Positions 1 through 11,357 of a stretch of DNA of 64,000 nucleotides are shown here, one piece after another. The translations under genes and the position numbers were made by a program. Where the stretch lies: contig NC_080080.1 in NCBI RefSeq assembly GCF_949987535.1, positions 61,767,006-61,831,005 of the forward strand, in the 5' to 3' direction. The DNA comes from Balaenoptera acutorostrata (Eukaryota > Chordata > Mammalia > Artiodactyla > Balaenopteridae). The stretch's first letter is position 1. Every line of letters starts with the position of its first letter. The notes under the pieces are model-generated. The model saw only the letters and a list, made by a program, of their open reading frames with translations. It did no database searches and was not told the DNA's origin.

Positions 1-829
1 CCTTGAGATACTTAGGTACTTGAGAGGAAAAGTCCATGCCAAGAATTTCTTCTGACCCAGGAAATGAAGATAATGATTCAGGAAAAGGAGGGGGTATTAC
101 TGTTTTCTTAGAAGTCAGCGTTGTGCCTGGTCTGTGGTGAGACTCACTAATTATTAGTGGAGTGAATAGAAGAATGGATGTCAAGGGAAAGGTGAAATAT
201 CAGAGATGCTCATTTTACCCTACATATTGACAAAGTTATTTTCTAGTGGTGCTATTTTTAATAGTCATACCAAGTATTGTTATGGGTATAGAGAAATGAG
301 CATTTTCTTATATTACTGTAGGAGTATAAATTGTTTCGGAGAAAAGATTGGTTATATGTATCAGAAGCTTTTAAAATAGGTCTCCTTTTTCACAAGAAAT
401 TATAATTCTATTATTTAATACTACTGATAGTTGGAGAGATTTGTTTACCAGGACGTTCATTCCTATTTACTGTGGTAAAAATTGCTGACAACCAAAAATT
501 TCCAACAGGAAATAGGTCAAATAAATCATGCTATAAAATAATATTTAATAACATGGCAAGATGTTCATTATATATTCTAGAGTAAAAACTGAAAATCTTA
601 CATGCAAAATATTATATTTTCCTAAAGAAATATTTATGTATATATATATTTATCTATATTCACAACAAAAGACTAGAAGAATTTGTAGAAAAATATTGGT
701 AATAGCTATCTCCAGGGGAATTGGAGTAATTTTTACTTCCTTCTATGTGATTTTCTGCATTTTCCAAATTTTCTACAATAAATATATATTTCTTTTACAA
801 AAAGAAAAGAAATTCATAAAAATGTAAAG
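1..829. other. AT-rich sequence, nothing recognised
   Basis: Low-complexity AT-rich DNA with no reading frame, repeat family or RNA gene that I can support. An 88-codon open frame at 561-827 is rich in Ile, Tyr, Phe and Lys, as expected of chance translation of AT-rich DNA. Confidence 0.5.
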
Positions 830-1185
830 GCAAGCAACAAAATGAGAAAAATATTTTCAAATTATATGAAATAAAGGGTTAATGTCCTTGATCCTCATCC
901 TTAAAAGAATGAATAAAAAGACATGAAAAGACAATTCTCATAAAAGGAAATAATAATGGCTAAAAAACATAAAAATATGTTCATCTTGGCCAGCATTCAA
1001 AGAAATGCTAATTAGAATAACAATATGCTATACAGATGTGACTATTCATTATTGATGAAGGCCCAAATAATGATATATTTGAGGAAAGCAATTTGCCAGT
1101 ATGAATGAAGAGCCTTAAATAACTCATAGCTTTTGACCAAAGAATTCCACTTCTCAGAATCTATCCTAGGAAAGCAGCCCAAAAT
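830..1185 (+). mobile_element. Old L1 (L1M/HAL1-like) ORF2 relic
   Basis: The stretch resembles the 3' part of L1 ORF2. It has a run recalling the conserved block around 'aatggctaaaaaacataaaaatatgttcatc' followed by 'attcaaagaaatgctaattagaataac'. The corresponding block of the full-length L1 in this window lies near 56810-56930 (wording 'agacatttctcc ... catgaaagaatgctcaacatc'). It is heavily mutated with no open frame. The family call is from recalled consensus; edges are approximate. Confidence 0.5.
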
Positions 1186-1334
1186 GGAATAAACTTTAGA
1201 GATGTGCATATCAAGTCACTTGAGGAGTTTTGACTAAGACCAAGAAGAGGAGGGAGAGGATTTATACTCTGGTGCCAAGACTGGAAGGAGAGAATGGCAT
1301 AGTGTCCTGCCCACCCACAGTAAATAAATATGAC

Positions 1335-1755
1335 CCGTGTATTAGTCAAGGTTATGCAGAGAAACAGAACAAATAGGATGTGTATACATAAATATGGATA
1401 TAGACATAAATATGTATTTTTATATTTATGAAGAGATTTATTATAAAGAATTGGCTTTCACAGTCATAGAGGTTAGAAAATTCAAAACCTGCAGAGTACA
1501 CAGGCATGCTATTGACCCAGGATAGCCGATGCTGCTGATTTGAAGGCCAGCAGGCTGGAGAATTCTGTCTTGCTCTGGGTAGGCTGATCTTTTAGTTCTA
1601 TTCAGGCCTTCAACAGATGTTAATCTCATTACAATGTTAATCTCATCCAAAACAGCTTCATAGAAACACCAGGGTAATGTTTGACCAAATATCTGGGCAC
1701 CATGGTGCCAGTCAAATTGACACATAAAATTAACCAACACATCCTGTGATGGAGG
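1335..1755 (-). mobile_element. Old LTR-like interspersed repeat, copy 1
   Basis: It opens with 'cagagaaacagaacaaatagg', then an AT-rich block, 'gagatttattataaagaattggct', 'gttctattcaggccttcaac', and ends 'gtcaaattgacacataaaat'. The same ordered blocks recur at 30658-31174, so this is a dispersed repeat. On the minus strand it reads from a TGT...-type start to a polyadenylation-signal-like 'aataaatctc', which suggests an old MaLR/ERVL-type LTR. I cannot name the subfamily. Short reading frames on the minus strand here (1441-1764, 1629-1820) are incidental. Confidence 0.5.
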
Positions 1756-2753
1756 GGCTGCCAACAGAAGATAAAGGAGATGTCCTTTGGAAGATCCTTG
1801 TCAGGCACAGACATAAACAATGTTGCTCTGAGGCCTGAAGGACAAAACCTGGTCAGAGTGGAGAGAGAAGCCTTCTTCTGATCTTTACAGAGAACATAGC
1901 AATGGTCTGATGCAATGAGTACTTAAAGAGTCAGCACCATTTTGATACCTCAAACATTTGCAGCAATGGGAACTAGCAAACAAGGTCCCCATCTTCAAAT
2001 GGTAATTTGTTATGCAGCAATAGATAACTGATACAATAGTACCTTACAATACTGAACCTGGTTTTAGACTATGCTCATGCCAAATGGCAATAGACTATGA
2101 AAGGTTGCCACATAAGATAGAGTAAATATTATTTAAATTTTTCTTCTCCACTTTGACATAAAATACTTTCAATTAAGTTGCAATGATAGTATGCTAAATC
2201 CAATAATAGTTGGTTTATCATAAAGATGCACATTTCTGGTCACTTACTAAAGCTACTTAAATTGAAATAATATTTTAGTTAGCTAGCTTGTTAGATCAAG
2301 CTGACAACAACTGATTTTTTTTTTTTAAAGGCACTGGGTGGTGGTCGCTGCTGTTGCTTATTGTTTTCATCTTGATGAATGGATTTCCCATAAATTAAAT
2401 GAGAATCCATTTTTTTAAGTGATAAATTATTTGTTTCGCTGAGTACCTCTGATCTTTTAAAAGTTTATTTTCCTCCATTTCTGACAATTCTGATTACACT
2501 GCTGTCACTATAAATAGGTATTGGTTTACATAATTCGTAGACCCAATGTTCTACTTTTATTAAAACTATTAACTCTTAGGTACACTGATCTGTTAGAACC
2601 TGTTTCTAATCTCCAATGAGAGCTGTGAATTGGAAGGTAGACTATGTTCCGAGATGTGCAGGAACCCCCTGAACCAGGAAACTGGATTTTTATCTTCCCG
2701 ACCTTCTATTTATCCTTTGAAAAGACAGAAACAACATGAACTGTGAAACTAAC
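1756..2753. other. Mostly unrecognised sequence
   Basis: The part to about 2040 ends 'gttatgcagcaatagataactgatac', which resembles the end of an old LTR, but I cannot assign it. The rest shows no reading frame or repeat that I recognise. Confidence 0.35.
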
Positions 2754-2837
2754 CTGCTGGTTCAGGTTCCTCTTCTTCCTTCTTAGTGAGCTGTTTTCCT
2801 TTCTCCATTTTCTTTCAACTTTCTTCACTGCTGAAGT
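2754..2837 (-). other. Candidate first coding exon (unverified)
   Basis: Read on the minus strand, a pyrimidine tract ending 'tttttttcag' is followed by 84 bases and then a donor 'cagcag/gttagt'. An ATG at 2808-2806 opens a frame of 18 codons plus one base that reads MEKGKQLTKKEEEEPEPA up to the donor. An in-frame TGA lies three codons before the ATG, so this would be the true start if the exon is real. A second phase is also open across all 28 codons. The lysine/glutamate-rich peptide is not one I recognise, and no partner exon was identified. Splice-like motifs this good occur by chance in a window this size, so confidence is low. Confidence 0.3.
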
Positions 2838-4395
2838 CTGAAAAAAACTCGATTTTTATAAGCTTACAATTTTTTTCGAAAATAAGTTTCTTTTCCTTAA
2901 ATTTGTTGGTCAATTACTTTAATATTCAATGAAAACAAGGTTTTTGATATTTATTATTCTTACTTTCTTACTTCAGTTAAATACAGATACTTGATACCTG
3001 TACACTTATTTACAGCTGGGTCTTACTGAAGACCCCCCTTTTGAAATAAAGTGGATGTCCTAGATGTGAAGTATACCAAGTCAAAGCAATTGAATGCAGA
3101 AACAGAAACCAACAAACACTAGTTATCCAATTACCTACATTAGAAAATCTGGGGAATGCAGACACATAATCTGGCCAAAGTCAAATCAAGATTTCATCCA
3201 TATCAACTTCTACTAGAATAATCTATCAATCCAAGTAGGACTTTTAGGACAAAGCTGCTCTGTTAAATCATAGTCAACTGTAGCAAACATTATACAGCTA
3301 TGTAAATATTAAAAGGTAAGTGGGAGCGGGGAGGGGGCTCTTCTATTTTTTCCCCAAATCTTTGTATTTGAGAAAATATTCTTCTTACAAGAGCCAACCC
3401 AAGTTCTCTCTCCTCCATTCCAGCCAGTCGGCTCGCCTCTGTGGTCACAGATTTATTGGTCATAACACTCAAGTAATCATCAAATCACAGGCTTGAAAGA
3501 ATTTTCTTGAAGAATTCCTCTGTAAAATATTTATCAATTAAGTATCCAGAGTCCATTTTATTACTTCCAATGACTGAGTTCACTGTCTCCCAAGAAAGTC
3601 AGTCATGCTTTTGAGCAGTTTTATTTACTTAAAACATTTACCTGCCATTTTGAAATAGTTATCTGATGGTCATAATTCTGCCCAGTAAAGCCCTTTGAAA
3701 AAGTCTAATCTTCCTTCTCCAAGAGAGTCTTTTATCTACTTAAAGTAAAAACAAAACATGGCTCCCTTCCTTTTCTCTTATCTAGGCTTACCCTCCCTCT
3801 GCCACCAACACCCACAGTACAAAGGGAAGTTGGGTCAAAAGGGTGAGTGGGAGCTGAAATTCAGGCCACACTCTCCATGCTAGGTGTTGAGCTCCAATAT
3901 GGGGCTGTAGACAACCACAGGAGAGGATGTCTTTTATAATTTTCATGAAGGCACTCACCCCCCATTAAGTCCCCTTGCCAAACTTTCCACCTGCAGGACT
4001 TACTTTATCTGGAGAAGTGACCTTATTCAGGCACCGATGTTGTATATGTCAGGGAATCTGTGTTCCTTACATGACATGATGTCAAATCTCCCCTCCGTGC
4101 TTCCTTCCTAAATTTTTCTATTGCTATCACCATGCCTACATCAGCAGCTTCTCAAAAATGGATTTTTCTTAATCTATGTTTTTCTTAAAAGTTGTATCTG
4201 GATATACAATAAAGTATACTTTAATACAATTTATATTATTCCACAATTTAGGTCTTCAATAGAGCTTGTCTAATTACTGTATCAAAGTTGAATTCTTTGA
4301 CCTGGTTTTCAAAGACCATCGTAAATTTGGTTTAACCTGAAATTTTAACTCAACCGTTTCAAAACTGAACTGATCATCATTATCCCCAAACCCAC
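2838..4395. other. Unrecognised non-coding sequence
   Basis: No open frame beyond chance length, no recognisable repeat or RNA gene. It contains C/T-rich stretches near 3340-3420 and 3760-3800. It may be the remains of an intron if the 2754-2837 exon is real. Confidence 0.4.
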
Positions 4396-4712
<317 letters not shown>

Positions 4713-6884
4713 TTTACTATGTTCTTTTAATTGTATCGCCATCTACCCAGTCACCATGAAAGGAATCTTGGGCTTGTTTCTTAATTTCCACTTCTCCTTC
4801 ACTTTCACACTCAGTTGGTTGCCTAGTCCTGGTACTTCTACATTTGCATTACCTTGTATATCCTTTCTACCCACGGCTCTCCATTTCTACTTTTCCTGCC
4901 TAAGTTTAGGTTGCTACCTCTGACTTACAGTATCTAGTCCAGCCATCCAATATTTTACCATGAGGCTTGCTATCTAAATTTCAAATTAATAGGGCCTTAT
5001 ACTGCTTTAACACCTTTTTTGATGGTTTTCTATTTATGTAAATGGAAGAATATCTAATTCATTTGGCACAGGTTTCAAAATCTTTGAAATCTTTCTGTCC
5101 CCAGTTGGCTCTCCATAATGGAAATATCATGGACATCTATGGCTGTGTGCTTCAGATGATTCCCACGCTTTATAACTGGTGCTTTCTACTTCTTCCCAAA
5201 TGTCAACAACCATCATGGCTATAATAACCTAATTGTCTTTATTTCTAGTTCATCCCAGTTATCAGTGACCTTAAACAATAATCACTCTTCATAATCCATA
5301 AAGGAACTAGTAGTAGGGATTAATTTATGGTAACTAAAATAAATCCTCTCAGAATGGCACTTTAAATTTTACCATGATTTCTGTCTTTCTGTTTTTAAAT
5401 GTCTGACATACATGTATCACTTTTACTCTCAGTAGACTCTGTCTTGTTGTAAATGGCAACATCATAGTTGAGTATTAATTATTTGTACCTTTGCTTGTTA
5501 TCTAACACTTTGTGATTTTTATGTACTTTCTTACATTTCTATTTGTAGTCTACAAATCCACAGAATGTGGAATCTTCACATAAGGCTGTGACCACATGCT
5601 TTTAACTGTGTTGGCGAAAACATTTTCTAACCATTTTCCCTCCAAACTAAGTAACATCAGAGGATTTTAACCTGTGAAGAAGTTAGGTCAGAATCTGTTT
5701 TAAATTTGCTCCTCGTGTGTTATGTTGGAATATTAAGATGGTTTAATGAAAAAATATTTTTAAATAAAAGTTCTTATGAGCAGAAAGCTTACTTGGCTCC
5801 TTGTCATCAAACTTTCCTAACAGTTCAGGTAGAGATAGGCTAGACCAAAAAATCTCCTTAAGGTTTAAAATCATTTGAAACCCACAGATAGGAGGGTGAG
5901 CTGAGTCAGATCTAAGCCTAGGATACACCAGGGTATCCAGACTTCCTACATTTTTCAGAAGTGATAGAGATCTGCTGTCTCCAAGCCCACTACTGTCTTG
6001 CTTGACCAACATATTACTTTAAACAAAGAAACAAAAACAAACAAAAGGGGGTGAGGGTGCTACCCTGACAACATTCTTCTGTTGGAGAACAGTTTCAAAG
6101 TTTCATGGAACAGTTTCATGGTTGGGGATGCCATGAGCACAGGGAGAAAATGTTTGGCTCCCCAGTGAATGGACAACTTTTCTTAGAGCTTAATTATTGG
6201 AGTAAATTAAAAAGTCAACACCTAACTGGCTTCACGTTTATCCAAGAGGATTTAAGCCTCAAGGAGGAAGAGCAGTTGGCCTTGTAGCAACTCCTGGGGA
6301 TGTCCCACAGGCAGACTGCTCCAGGAAGCCATAGATATGAGTAAAAGTTTGGGAATCCTAGATTGAAGATGGTGCATGAAAATGAAACCCAAGAAGGCAG
6401 TCTGAGCCATCACAGATCAAGAAGAAAAAAAACACAAAATCATTTCAAAATTCATATCTTATTTCCTTTGTCCTTTCTTTGGAGTATGTCATTAATATTT
6501 ATGATGTTTTAATAGGATTTGCCTCATTTTGGAAATGCACGTCTCTAGAGTTGGTTCCCATTGTTAGCAATCAATGAGAAGACTGGGGTAGGATTTTAGC
6601 TACCTAAGAAGACAATGAAACCATCTAATTGTGATCAGTCTGAACCATAAGGCCAAAGTCTTTAAGAAAGTGATTCAATCCACTTGTTTTAATGGTGAAC
6701 ATCACATTGCCTTATCTGAATGCTAGTAGTCTTTAAAAGGGTGTTTTTCAAACTACATATCAGGACCCAGTAGGGGTCATTAAGTCAGTTTAATTGGTTG
6801 GGACCAGCGTTTTTGAAAACTAACATAAAATAGAGCTAAGCAGAACAGAAAACACATTTCCTCACACATCGGAAGGGTAATGTA
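4713..6884. other. Unrecognised non-coding sequence
   Basis: About 2.2 kb with only short chance frames (for example 4702-4923, 5743-6012). No repeat family, RNA gene or splice-bounded exon that I can support. Confidence 0.4.
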
Positions 6885-7215
6885 TTAGTCAGGATAAGCT
6901 AACCTATATTTGATATCTAAGTAGCTTTAACACAATAAAACATTTCCTTCTCACGGTTATAAAGCTAGTTCAGGTTAGGTGAGCCTCCTCTATCTAACAA
7001 CTTCACAATGTACAACATGTGGTCTCCAAGTCAAGGTGTAACCAACCCTGAAGAGAGAGGTTGAGGGCCACACAAGGAATATTTAAGTTCCAGGCCTGGA
7101 AGCAGCTTGCATCACAGCTGGCCACATCCCATGGGCCAGCCCTGGGTCACCTGATCCCAGTCAAACTTGAAGGAGCAGTGCACAACATAGTCCTCCTGTG
7201 CACACAGAAGAGACA
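6885..7215 (-). mobile_element. Degenerate medium-reiteration repeat, probably LTR-derived
   Basis: It begins 'gtattagtcaggataagctaac' and continues 'aacacaataaaacatttccttctcacggtta', a layout typical of antisense old LTR-like repeats in mammals, where the poly(A)-signal region reads as 'tttatt/ttctc' near the left end. It is strongly diverged and I cannot name the family. Confidence 0.3.
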
Positions 7216-7829
7216 GTGGAAAGGACATTTACACCCACTCTATTTACACCCACTCTTCACTGAGTTCAGCATGGATGAGCTTCTGTAGAATAAGCATTGT
7301 ACTTCAGATATTTTAACAAATACCTCACCTTTCTTGGAATATTAGGCAGCAATTTTCTTTTCTTTTTCTGAAAAGAAGGTACTTTCTGTTATCACTGGGC
7401 CAAAAACACAAGTTGGTTTTTATGTATTTGGATTTTCCTATCAAGTTAATTAAACTGACATGTATTGAACATCTGTTAGTGTATCTGGCCCCATGGAAGA
7501 ATCAAAGATGGAGGGGACAGTGGTTCTTCCCCTTTCTCCATCATCTCTTTCTATATCAGCATCATTTCTTCAGTCATGTGCTCCCACTGAGCTACACCAG
7601 AAGCCTGACTTTAGAGACTGCTTTTTGCCCTAAGAAGTTGCAAATATGCAAAACGTCCTAATCTGAGAAAAACTGTTACCTTATTGTGAAGAACTTCAAC
7701 TCTGGTGAAGAATTGCTAGTGGACTAGACTACCTGCCTGTGAATTCCTTTTGTGCAGCCTCTCTGTGTGGATTCTGTATCCATCATCCATTAGTCTTTAC
7801 AGCCTTGGCGCCTGCCTCTAACTAGATAC
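7216..7829. other. Unrecognised sequence
   Basis: Only chance frames (for example 7413-7661). No repeat that I can name. Confidence 0.35.
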
Positions 7830-8233
7830 TGCTGTGCACTGAATTGTGTCCTCCTGCACCCACCCCCAGCCCAATTCATATGCTGATGTCCTAACCTCCA
7901 ATGTGACCGTATTTGGAGATAGAGATTTTAGGAAGAAATTAAGGTTAAATGAAGTCATAAGGGTGGAGCCCCAATCCTATAGGACTGGTGACCTTATAAG
8001 AAGAGGAAGAGATGGCAGACAGTTCTCTCTTTCAGCACGAACAAGACCACATGAACACACAGGGAGTAGGCAGTGGGTCTGTCAGCCAGAAAGAGAAGCT
8101 TTCACCAGAACCCGACCATGCTGGCACCCTGATCTCGAACTTCTAGCCTCCAGAACCGTAGGAAAATAAATTTCTATTGTTTAAGCCACCCAATGATGGT
8201 GTTTTATTGTGGCAGCCCAAGCAGACTAAGACA
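7830..8233 (+). mobile_element. MaLR (MLT1-type) solo LTR
   Basis: The diagnostic order is complete: 'tgctgtgcactgaattgtgtcc' start, 'cccaattcatatgctgatgtcctaacc', 'gtgaccgtatttggagat', 'ggtgaccttataagaagagg', 'cttctagcctccagaaccgtag', the poly(A) region 'aataaatttctattgtttaagccaccca', and the end 'gcagactaagaca'. TG...CA ends are present. No flanking duplication is readable, as expected for an old insertion. The 107-codon frame at 7846-8169 is inside the LTR and not a gene. Confidence 0.85.
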
Positions 8234-8454
8234 AGTGCCTACCTTGGGTAATCAGTAATGATATATAGCATTAAATGTCTCCTTCTCTGTGCAGGTTGCT
8301 CTCACCTGTCCGAGCAATCTTTCTGTCATTTGAGGACTTTGCAGACACACTGTATCCATCACACTCTACTGTGCTTACTAGAGTACACATTCTGTCATCT
8401 ACTCAAATGTAAGTTCCTGGAGAAGAGAGATCAGTCCAAAGATAACCCCTAATG

Positions 8455-8600
8455 GTGGGAACACATGAAACCACCATCAGAGGCAAGCGTTATCTCCTTT
8501 TGCAAATGAGAAAACTAGCTCTGATATGACCCTGAGGTCAGGCTGTAAGCAATCAGTGGAACTAATATTTCAACCAATGGATGTCGATCTCCAAGGAATA
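8455..8600 (+). mobile_element. MIR SINE fragment
   Basis: Core of the MIR 3' half: 'ttatctccttttgcaaatgagaaaactagctctgatatgaccctgaggtcaggctgtaagcaatcagtgg', a diverged version of the 'gatgaggaaactgaggctcag...aaggtcacacagctagtaagtgg' module. Confidence 0.6.
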
Positions 8601-10350
8601 TTTTCTTTTAATAATAAAAGTTATAAGCCTCCACTCTTCCCTTTCCTCCTATCTTGCCAAATTTTTGGACCTGGTACCAGAACACTAGCTCAGCCCTGAG
8701 CACTGAACCATCTCTTTATTATTTACTTCTCTGCTTTTCCACCATCTCTGTCCCTTAAATCCTTTCAGCTTTATTTGTCCTAGGTCCACAACCCAGGGCC
8801 ATCTACATTATTGGAGCTGACACTTTGATTAAAACAATGCAATATTGTAATATTGACTGCCTCTGTATTTAATTATTTAACAATGCTTTCCTTAGTGTGT
8901 TAGTCATTATAACATAGCTAATGAATCAATTTAATTAGATATAAACAAGTTTATTTTGTTTTCTGTTAAAAACTATAATCCAGTTCTCTTCTTCATCATT
9001 TTTATCGCTACAAAATAACAAGCTAAGTCCTTTAAATCGCTTAAATCCATGGGGTTTATGCCATCAGGTACAGAAATGTTTTGCCATCCACAAGTCTTTA
9101 ATTATTTTTCCCACTCATAGTAGGCACTCACAAGTAAGATACGATATGAATTTCTTGAACTATTGCAAAACAAAGAAGAAAAATCACGCTCCTTAAAAGC
9201 TTGATCATCATCATATTTTGATGATTCAGATAATGAGCAGTAATATAAATAGACTAATGAAATTAAGAGTGATTCATATTCACTCCCTGGTGCAACTGGC
9301 TTCACTAAAGAAAGCATGATGCTATTCTAAGGCTAAAGGAAGCTCGTTCTTTTAGCTGAACATTTATATATGCCATTTTAAAACAAGTGCTTTGTTTAAA
9401 TTTGATTGACTCTTCTCAAACCATATGGCCTTAAAATATTTATGAGTCATTTTTGGTTGAATGCAAGACATATTGGCTGTAAAAGTACATTAAAAATAAT
9501 ACTAGTAATAATCTATAATATTATTTTCAAGATAAGTCTTTTCCTGATCACTGGTAATGTTATTTTTCTTACTCTTAGTTACCATCTTTATTTCTTAAAA
9601 AAAGATCTCAAGTTTTAGCTCAAAGATGTTCTCACTACAGAGTTCCAAATAAGTTAATAACCTGTTGTAAGAACAGTGGGAACGAGACAGAATAAATTGA
9701 AGCCAGCATTCCAATTAATCTTTGCTCAATTCTAGCTTTTAGGTTTCTCCAGACTCTGGGATCAGGGATTTCACAGAGAAAAAAATCAAAACCCCCAAAT
9801 TACCAAACTGCCCTACCAAATATACTCCCTGTCTTTGGATATTCCAAGAGTTCCATGGTCTAAGATAAGCTCCCAATGCAGCATGATAGTAAATGGATGA
9901 CAGCCTAGATCCATTGATCCTAGTGCTTAAAAAAAGAAAAGAATGCATATAAAGGGACTGGCATTGTTATTGACTTCTATTTATTTTTATAAGGGTTTTT
10001 AGTCCCAGGCCAGTTGTCCCTTAATTGTTCAGCAAGGTCTTGGGTAGCTTTCTGCTCAACCTATGTGTTCCCATGGAATGCAATCTAATTGCAAATATTG
10101 GCTATCCATGAATCATGTAAATCTCATTCCTTGGAAAGCCACAGGTAAGTTTCCCCATGAGGAATACATTCATTCCAATGATCTGTTATTCTGGATTATT
10201 CACATTGCTGCCCTTGTTCAGCCATTCAATGTACATCTTTTGTGTGTCTACCAGAGGGCTGCTGTCTTTAGCATGGGAAAAACAAAATGAGAAGACACCA
10301 TTCCCACCCTCAGCAAGCATACAGGATGGCAATGTGTTAGGAATTACTGT
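8601..10350. other. Mostly unrecognised sequence
   Basis: Apart from the frame described at 8973-9317, nothing here resembles a repeat, RNA gene or exon that I know. Confidence 0.35.
8973..9317 (-). other. Coding-like minus-strand frame with one internal stop
   Basis: A 71-codon frame (9317-9102) ends in TAA. The same frame continues for 42 codons from 9101 to a TAG at 8975-8973, so 113 codons carry a single internal stop. The second part contains NISVPDGINPMDLSDLKDLA, which has an ordinary protein-like composition. A donor-like 'ctt/gtgagt' lies near 9130. I recognise no protein family. AT-rich windows of this size yield a few such stretches by chance, so this may be nothing. An old pseudogene fragment is the alternative. 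Confidence 0.2.
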
Positions 10351-10354
10351 GTTT

Positions 10355-10550
10355 GAATCCTTACAACAACTGCCTTGAATGGGGTAGGTGTCACCATCCC
10401 CATTTACAGATGGGAACAACAGAAGACATAAACCTGAACCTCAGAAAGGTTAAATATTAAGTCCAAGGTCACAGAGTTAATAGGTTACAAAATCTGAGTT
10501 CACATCAAAGGTAGCTCTATCTAGTTCCCAAACCTATGATCCTTTTATTA
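10355..10550 (+). mobile_element. MIR SINE fragment
   Basis: Recognisable MIR order: 'atccttacaacaactgcc', 'accatccccatttacagatggg', 'aacctcagaaaggttaa', 'ccaaggtcacagagttaatagg', 'aatctgagttcacatc'. Confidence 0.8.
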
Positions 10551-10648
10551 TTACTTTCTGCTTTCCTTTATCAGTTTAAAAAACAAAAAATTTACTGAAT
10601 TTATTTTGTTTCTAAGTCTTCCTCAAACCTTCCTTATTCATTATTCTT

Positions 10649-10660
10649 AAAAATTGAACA
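10649..10660 (+). repeat. Target-site duplication copy a (aaaaattgaaca)
   Basis: Direct repeat immediately 5' of the first CHR SINE. It is identical to copy b at 10994-11005 and differs by one base from the copies flanking the second SINE. Confidence 0.9.
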
Positions 10661-10993
10661 GGGGCTTCCCTGGTGGCGCAGTGGTTGAGAATCTGCCTGC
10701 TAATGCAGGGGACACGGGTTCGAGCCCTGGTCTGGGAAGATCCCACATGCCGCGGAGCAGCTGGGCCCGTGAGCCACAATTGCTGAGCCTGCGCGTCTGG
10801 AGCCTGTGCCCCGCGACGGGAGGGGCCGCGATAGAGAAAGGCCCGCGCACCGCGATGAAGAGCGGTCCCCGCACCGCGATGAAGAGTGGCCCCCGCTTGC
10901 CGCAACTGGAGAAAGCCCTCGCACGAACCGAAGACCCAACACAGCCAAAAATAAAAATAAATAAATAAATAAATAAATAAGAAAAAAAAAAAA
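10661..10993 (+). mobile_element. CHR-type tRNA-derived SINE, copy 1
   Basis: Cetartiodactyl CHR SINE: it starts 'ggggcttccctggtggcgcagtgg' and carries RNA polymerase III A-box-like (10674-10684, tggcgcagtgg) and B-box-like (10717-10726, ggttcgagcc) motifs from its tRNA ancestor. A GC-rich tRNA-unrelated body follows, then an (AAAT)n stretch and poly(A). It is bounded by perfect 12-bp direct repeats (10649-10660, 10994-11005). It carries two tandem copies of a 24-bp unit (10847-10870, 10871-10894), where SINE copy 2 has one. It is non-autonomous and would be mobilised by L1 protein. The 135- and 127-codon minus frames here are products of the SINE body. Confidence 0.93.
10847..10894 (+). repeat. 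24-bp tandem duplication inside SINE copy 1
   Basis: Unit 'gcaccgcgatgaagagcggt'+cccc is present twice with two substitutions; SINE copy 2 has a single unit at 11243-11266. It is a candidate subfamily marker. Confidence 0.9.
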
Positions 10994-11005
10994 AAAAATT
11001 GAACA
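10994..11005 (+). repeat. Target-site duplication copy b (aaaaattgaaca)
   Basis: 3' duplication of SINE copy 1; it also abuts the 5' side of the minimal L1 3' end at 11006-11045. Confidence 0.9.
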
Positions 11006-11045
11006 CTATTGTACGGCAATTATACTTCAATAAAGATGTTTAAAA
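11006..11045 (+). mobile_element. Minimal 5'-truncated L1 (3' terminus only)
   Basis: About 36 bp, 'ctattgtacggcaattatacttcaataaagatgttt', followed by poly(A). It matches the last bases of the full-length L1 (57763-57798) with one or two differences. It is preceded by aaaaattgaaca and followed by poly(A)-ttgaca, so it is a complete but extremely truncated insertion bounded by near-identical repeats rather than a deletion remnant. Confidence 0.75.
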
Positions 11046-11057
11046 AAAAAATTGACA
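11046..11057 (+). repeat. Target-site duplication copy c (aaaaaattgaca)
   Basis: 5' direct repeat of SINE copy 2; also the 3' flank of the minimal L1. It lacks one A relative to copies a and b. Confidence 0.85.
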
Positions 11058-11357
11058 GGGCTTCCCTGGTGGCGCAGTGGTTGAGAATCTGCCTGCTAAT
11101 GCAGGGGACACGGGTTCGAGCCCTGGTCTGGGAAGATCCCACATGCCACGGAGCAGCTGGGCCCGTGAGCCACAATTGCTGAGCCTGCGCGTCTGGAGCC
11201 TGTGCCCCGCAACGGGAGGGGCCGCGATGGAGAAAGGCCCGCGCACCGCGATGAAGAGTGGCCCCCGCTTGCCGCAACTGGAGAAAGCCCTCGCACGAAC
11301 CGAAGACCCAATACAGACAAAAATAAATAAATTAATAACAAAAAAAAAAAAAAAAAA
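11058..11357 (+). mobile_element. CHR-type tRNA-derived SINE, copy 2
   Basis: Same family and strand as copy 1 and near-identical over the body, with A-box-like 11070-11080 and B-box-like 11113-11122 motifs. It ends in 'aataaataaattaataac' and a long poly(A) of over 20 A. It is bounded by aaaaaattgaca (11046-11057 and 11358-11369). Differences from copy 1 include the missing 24-bp unit, several substitutions at CpG-type sites and a different A-rich tail, so it is a separate insertion rather than a local duplication of copy 1. The 116- and 96-codon frames here are not genes. Confidence 0.93.

Noticed and set aside
1335..1755. Minus-strand gene with 107-codon frame
   Set aside because: The sequence recurs at 30658-31174 and behaves as an old dispersed repeat.
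7846..8169. 107-codon plus-strand frame as a gene
   Set aside because: Lies entirely inside an MLT1-type LTR.
10661..10735. tRNA gene
   Set aside because: A- and B-box-like motifs belong to the tRNA-derived head of the SINE; no cloverleaf or acceptor stem, and the same sequence recurs at 11058.
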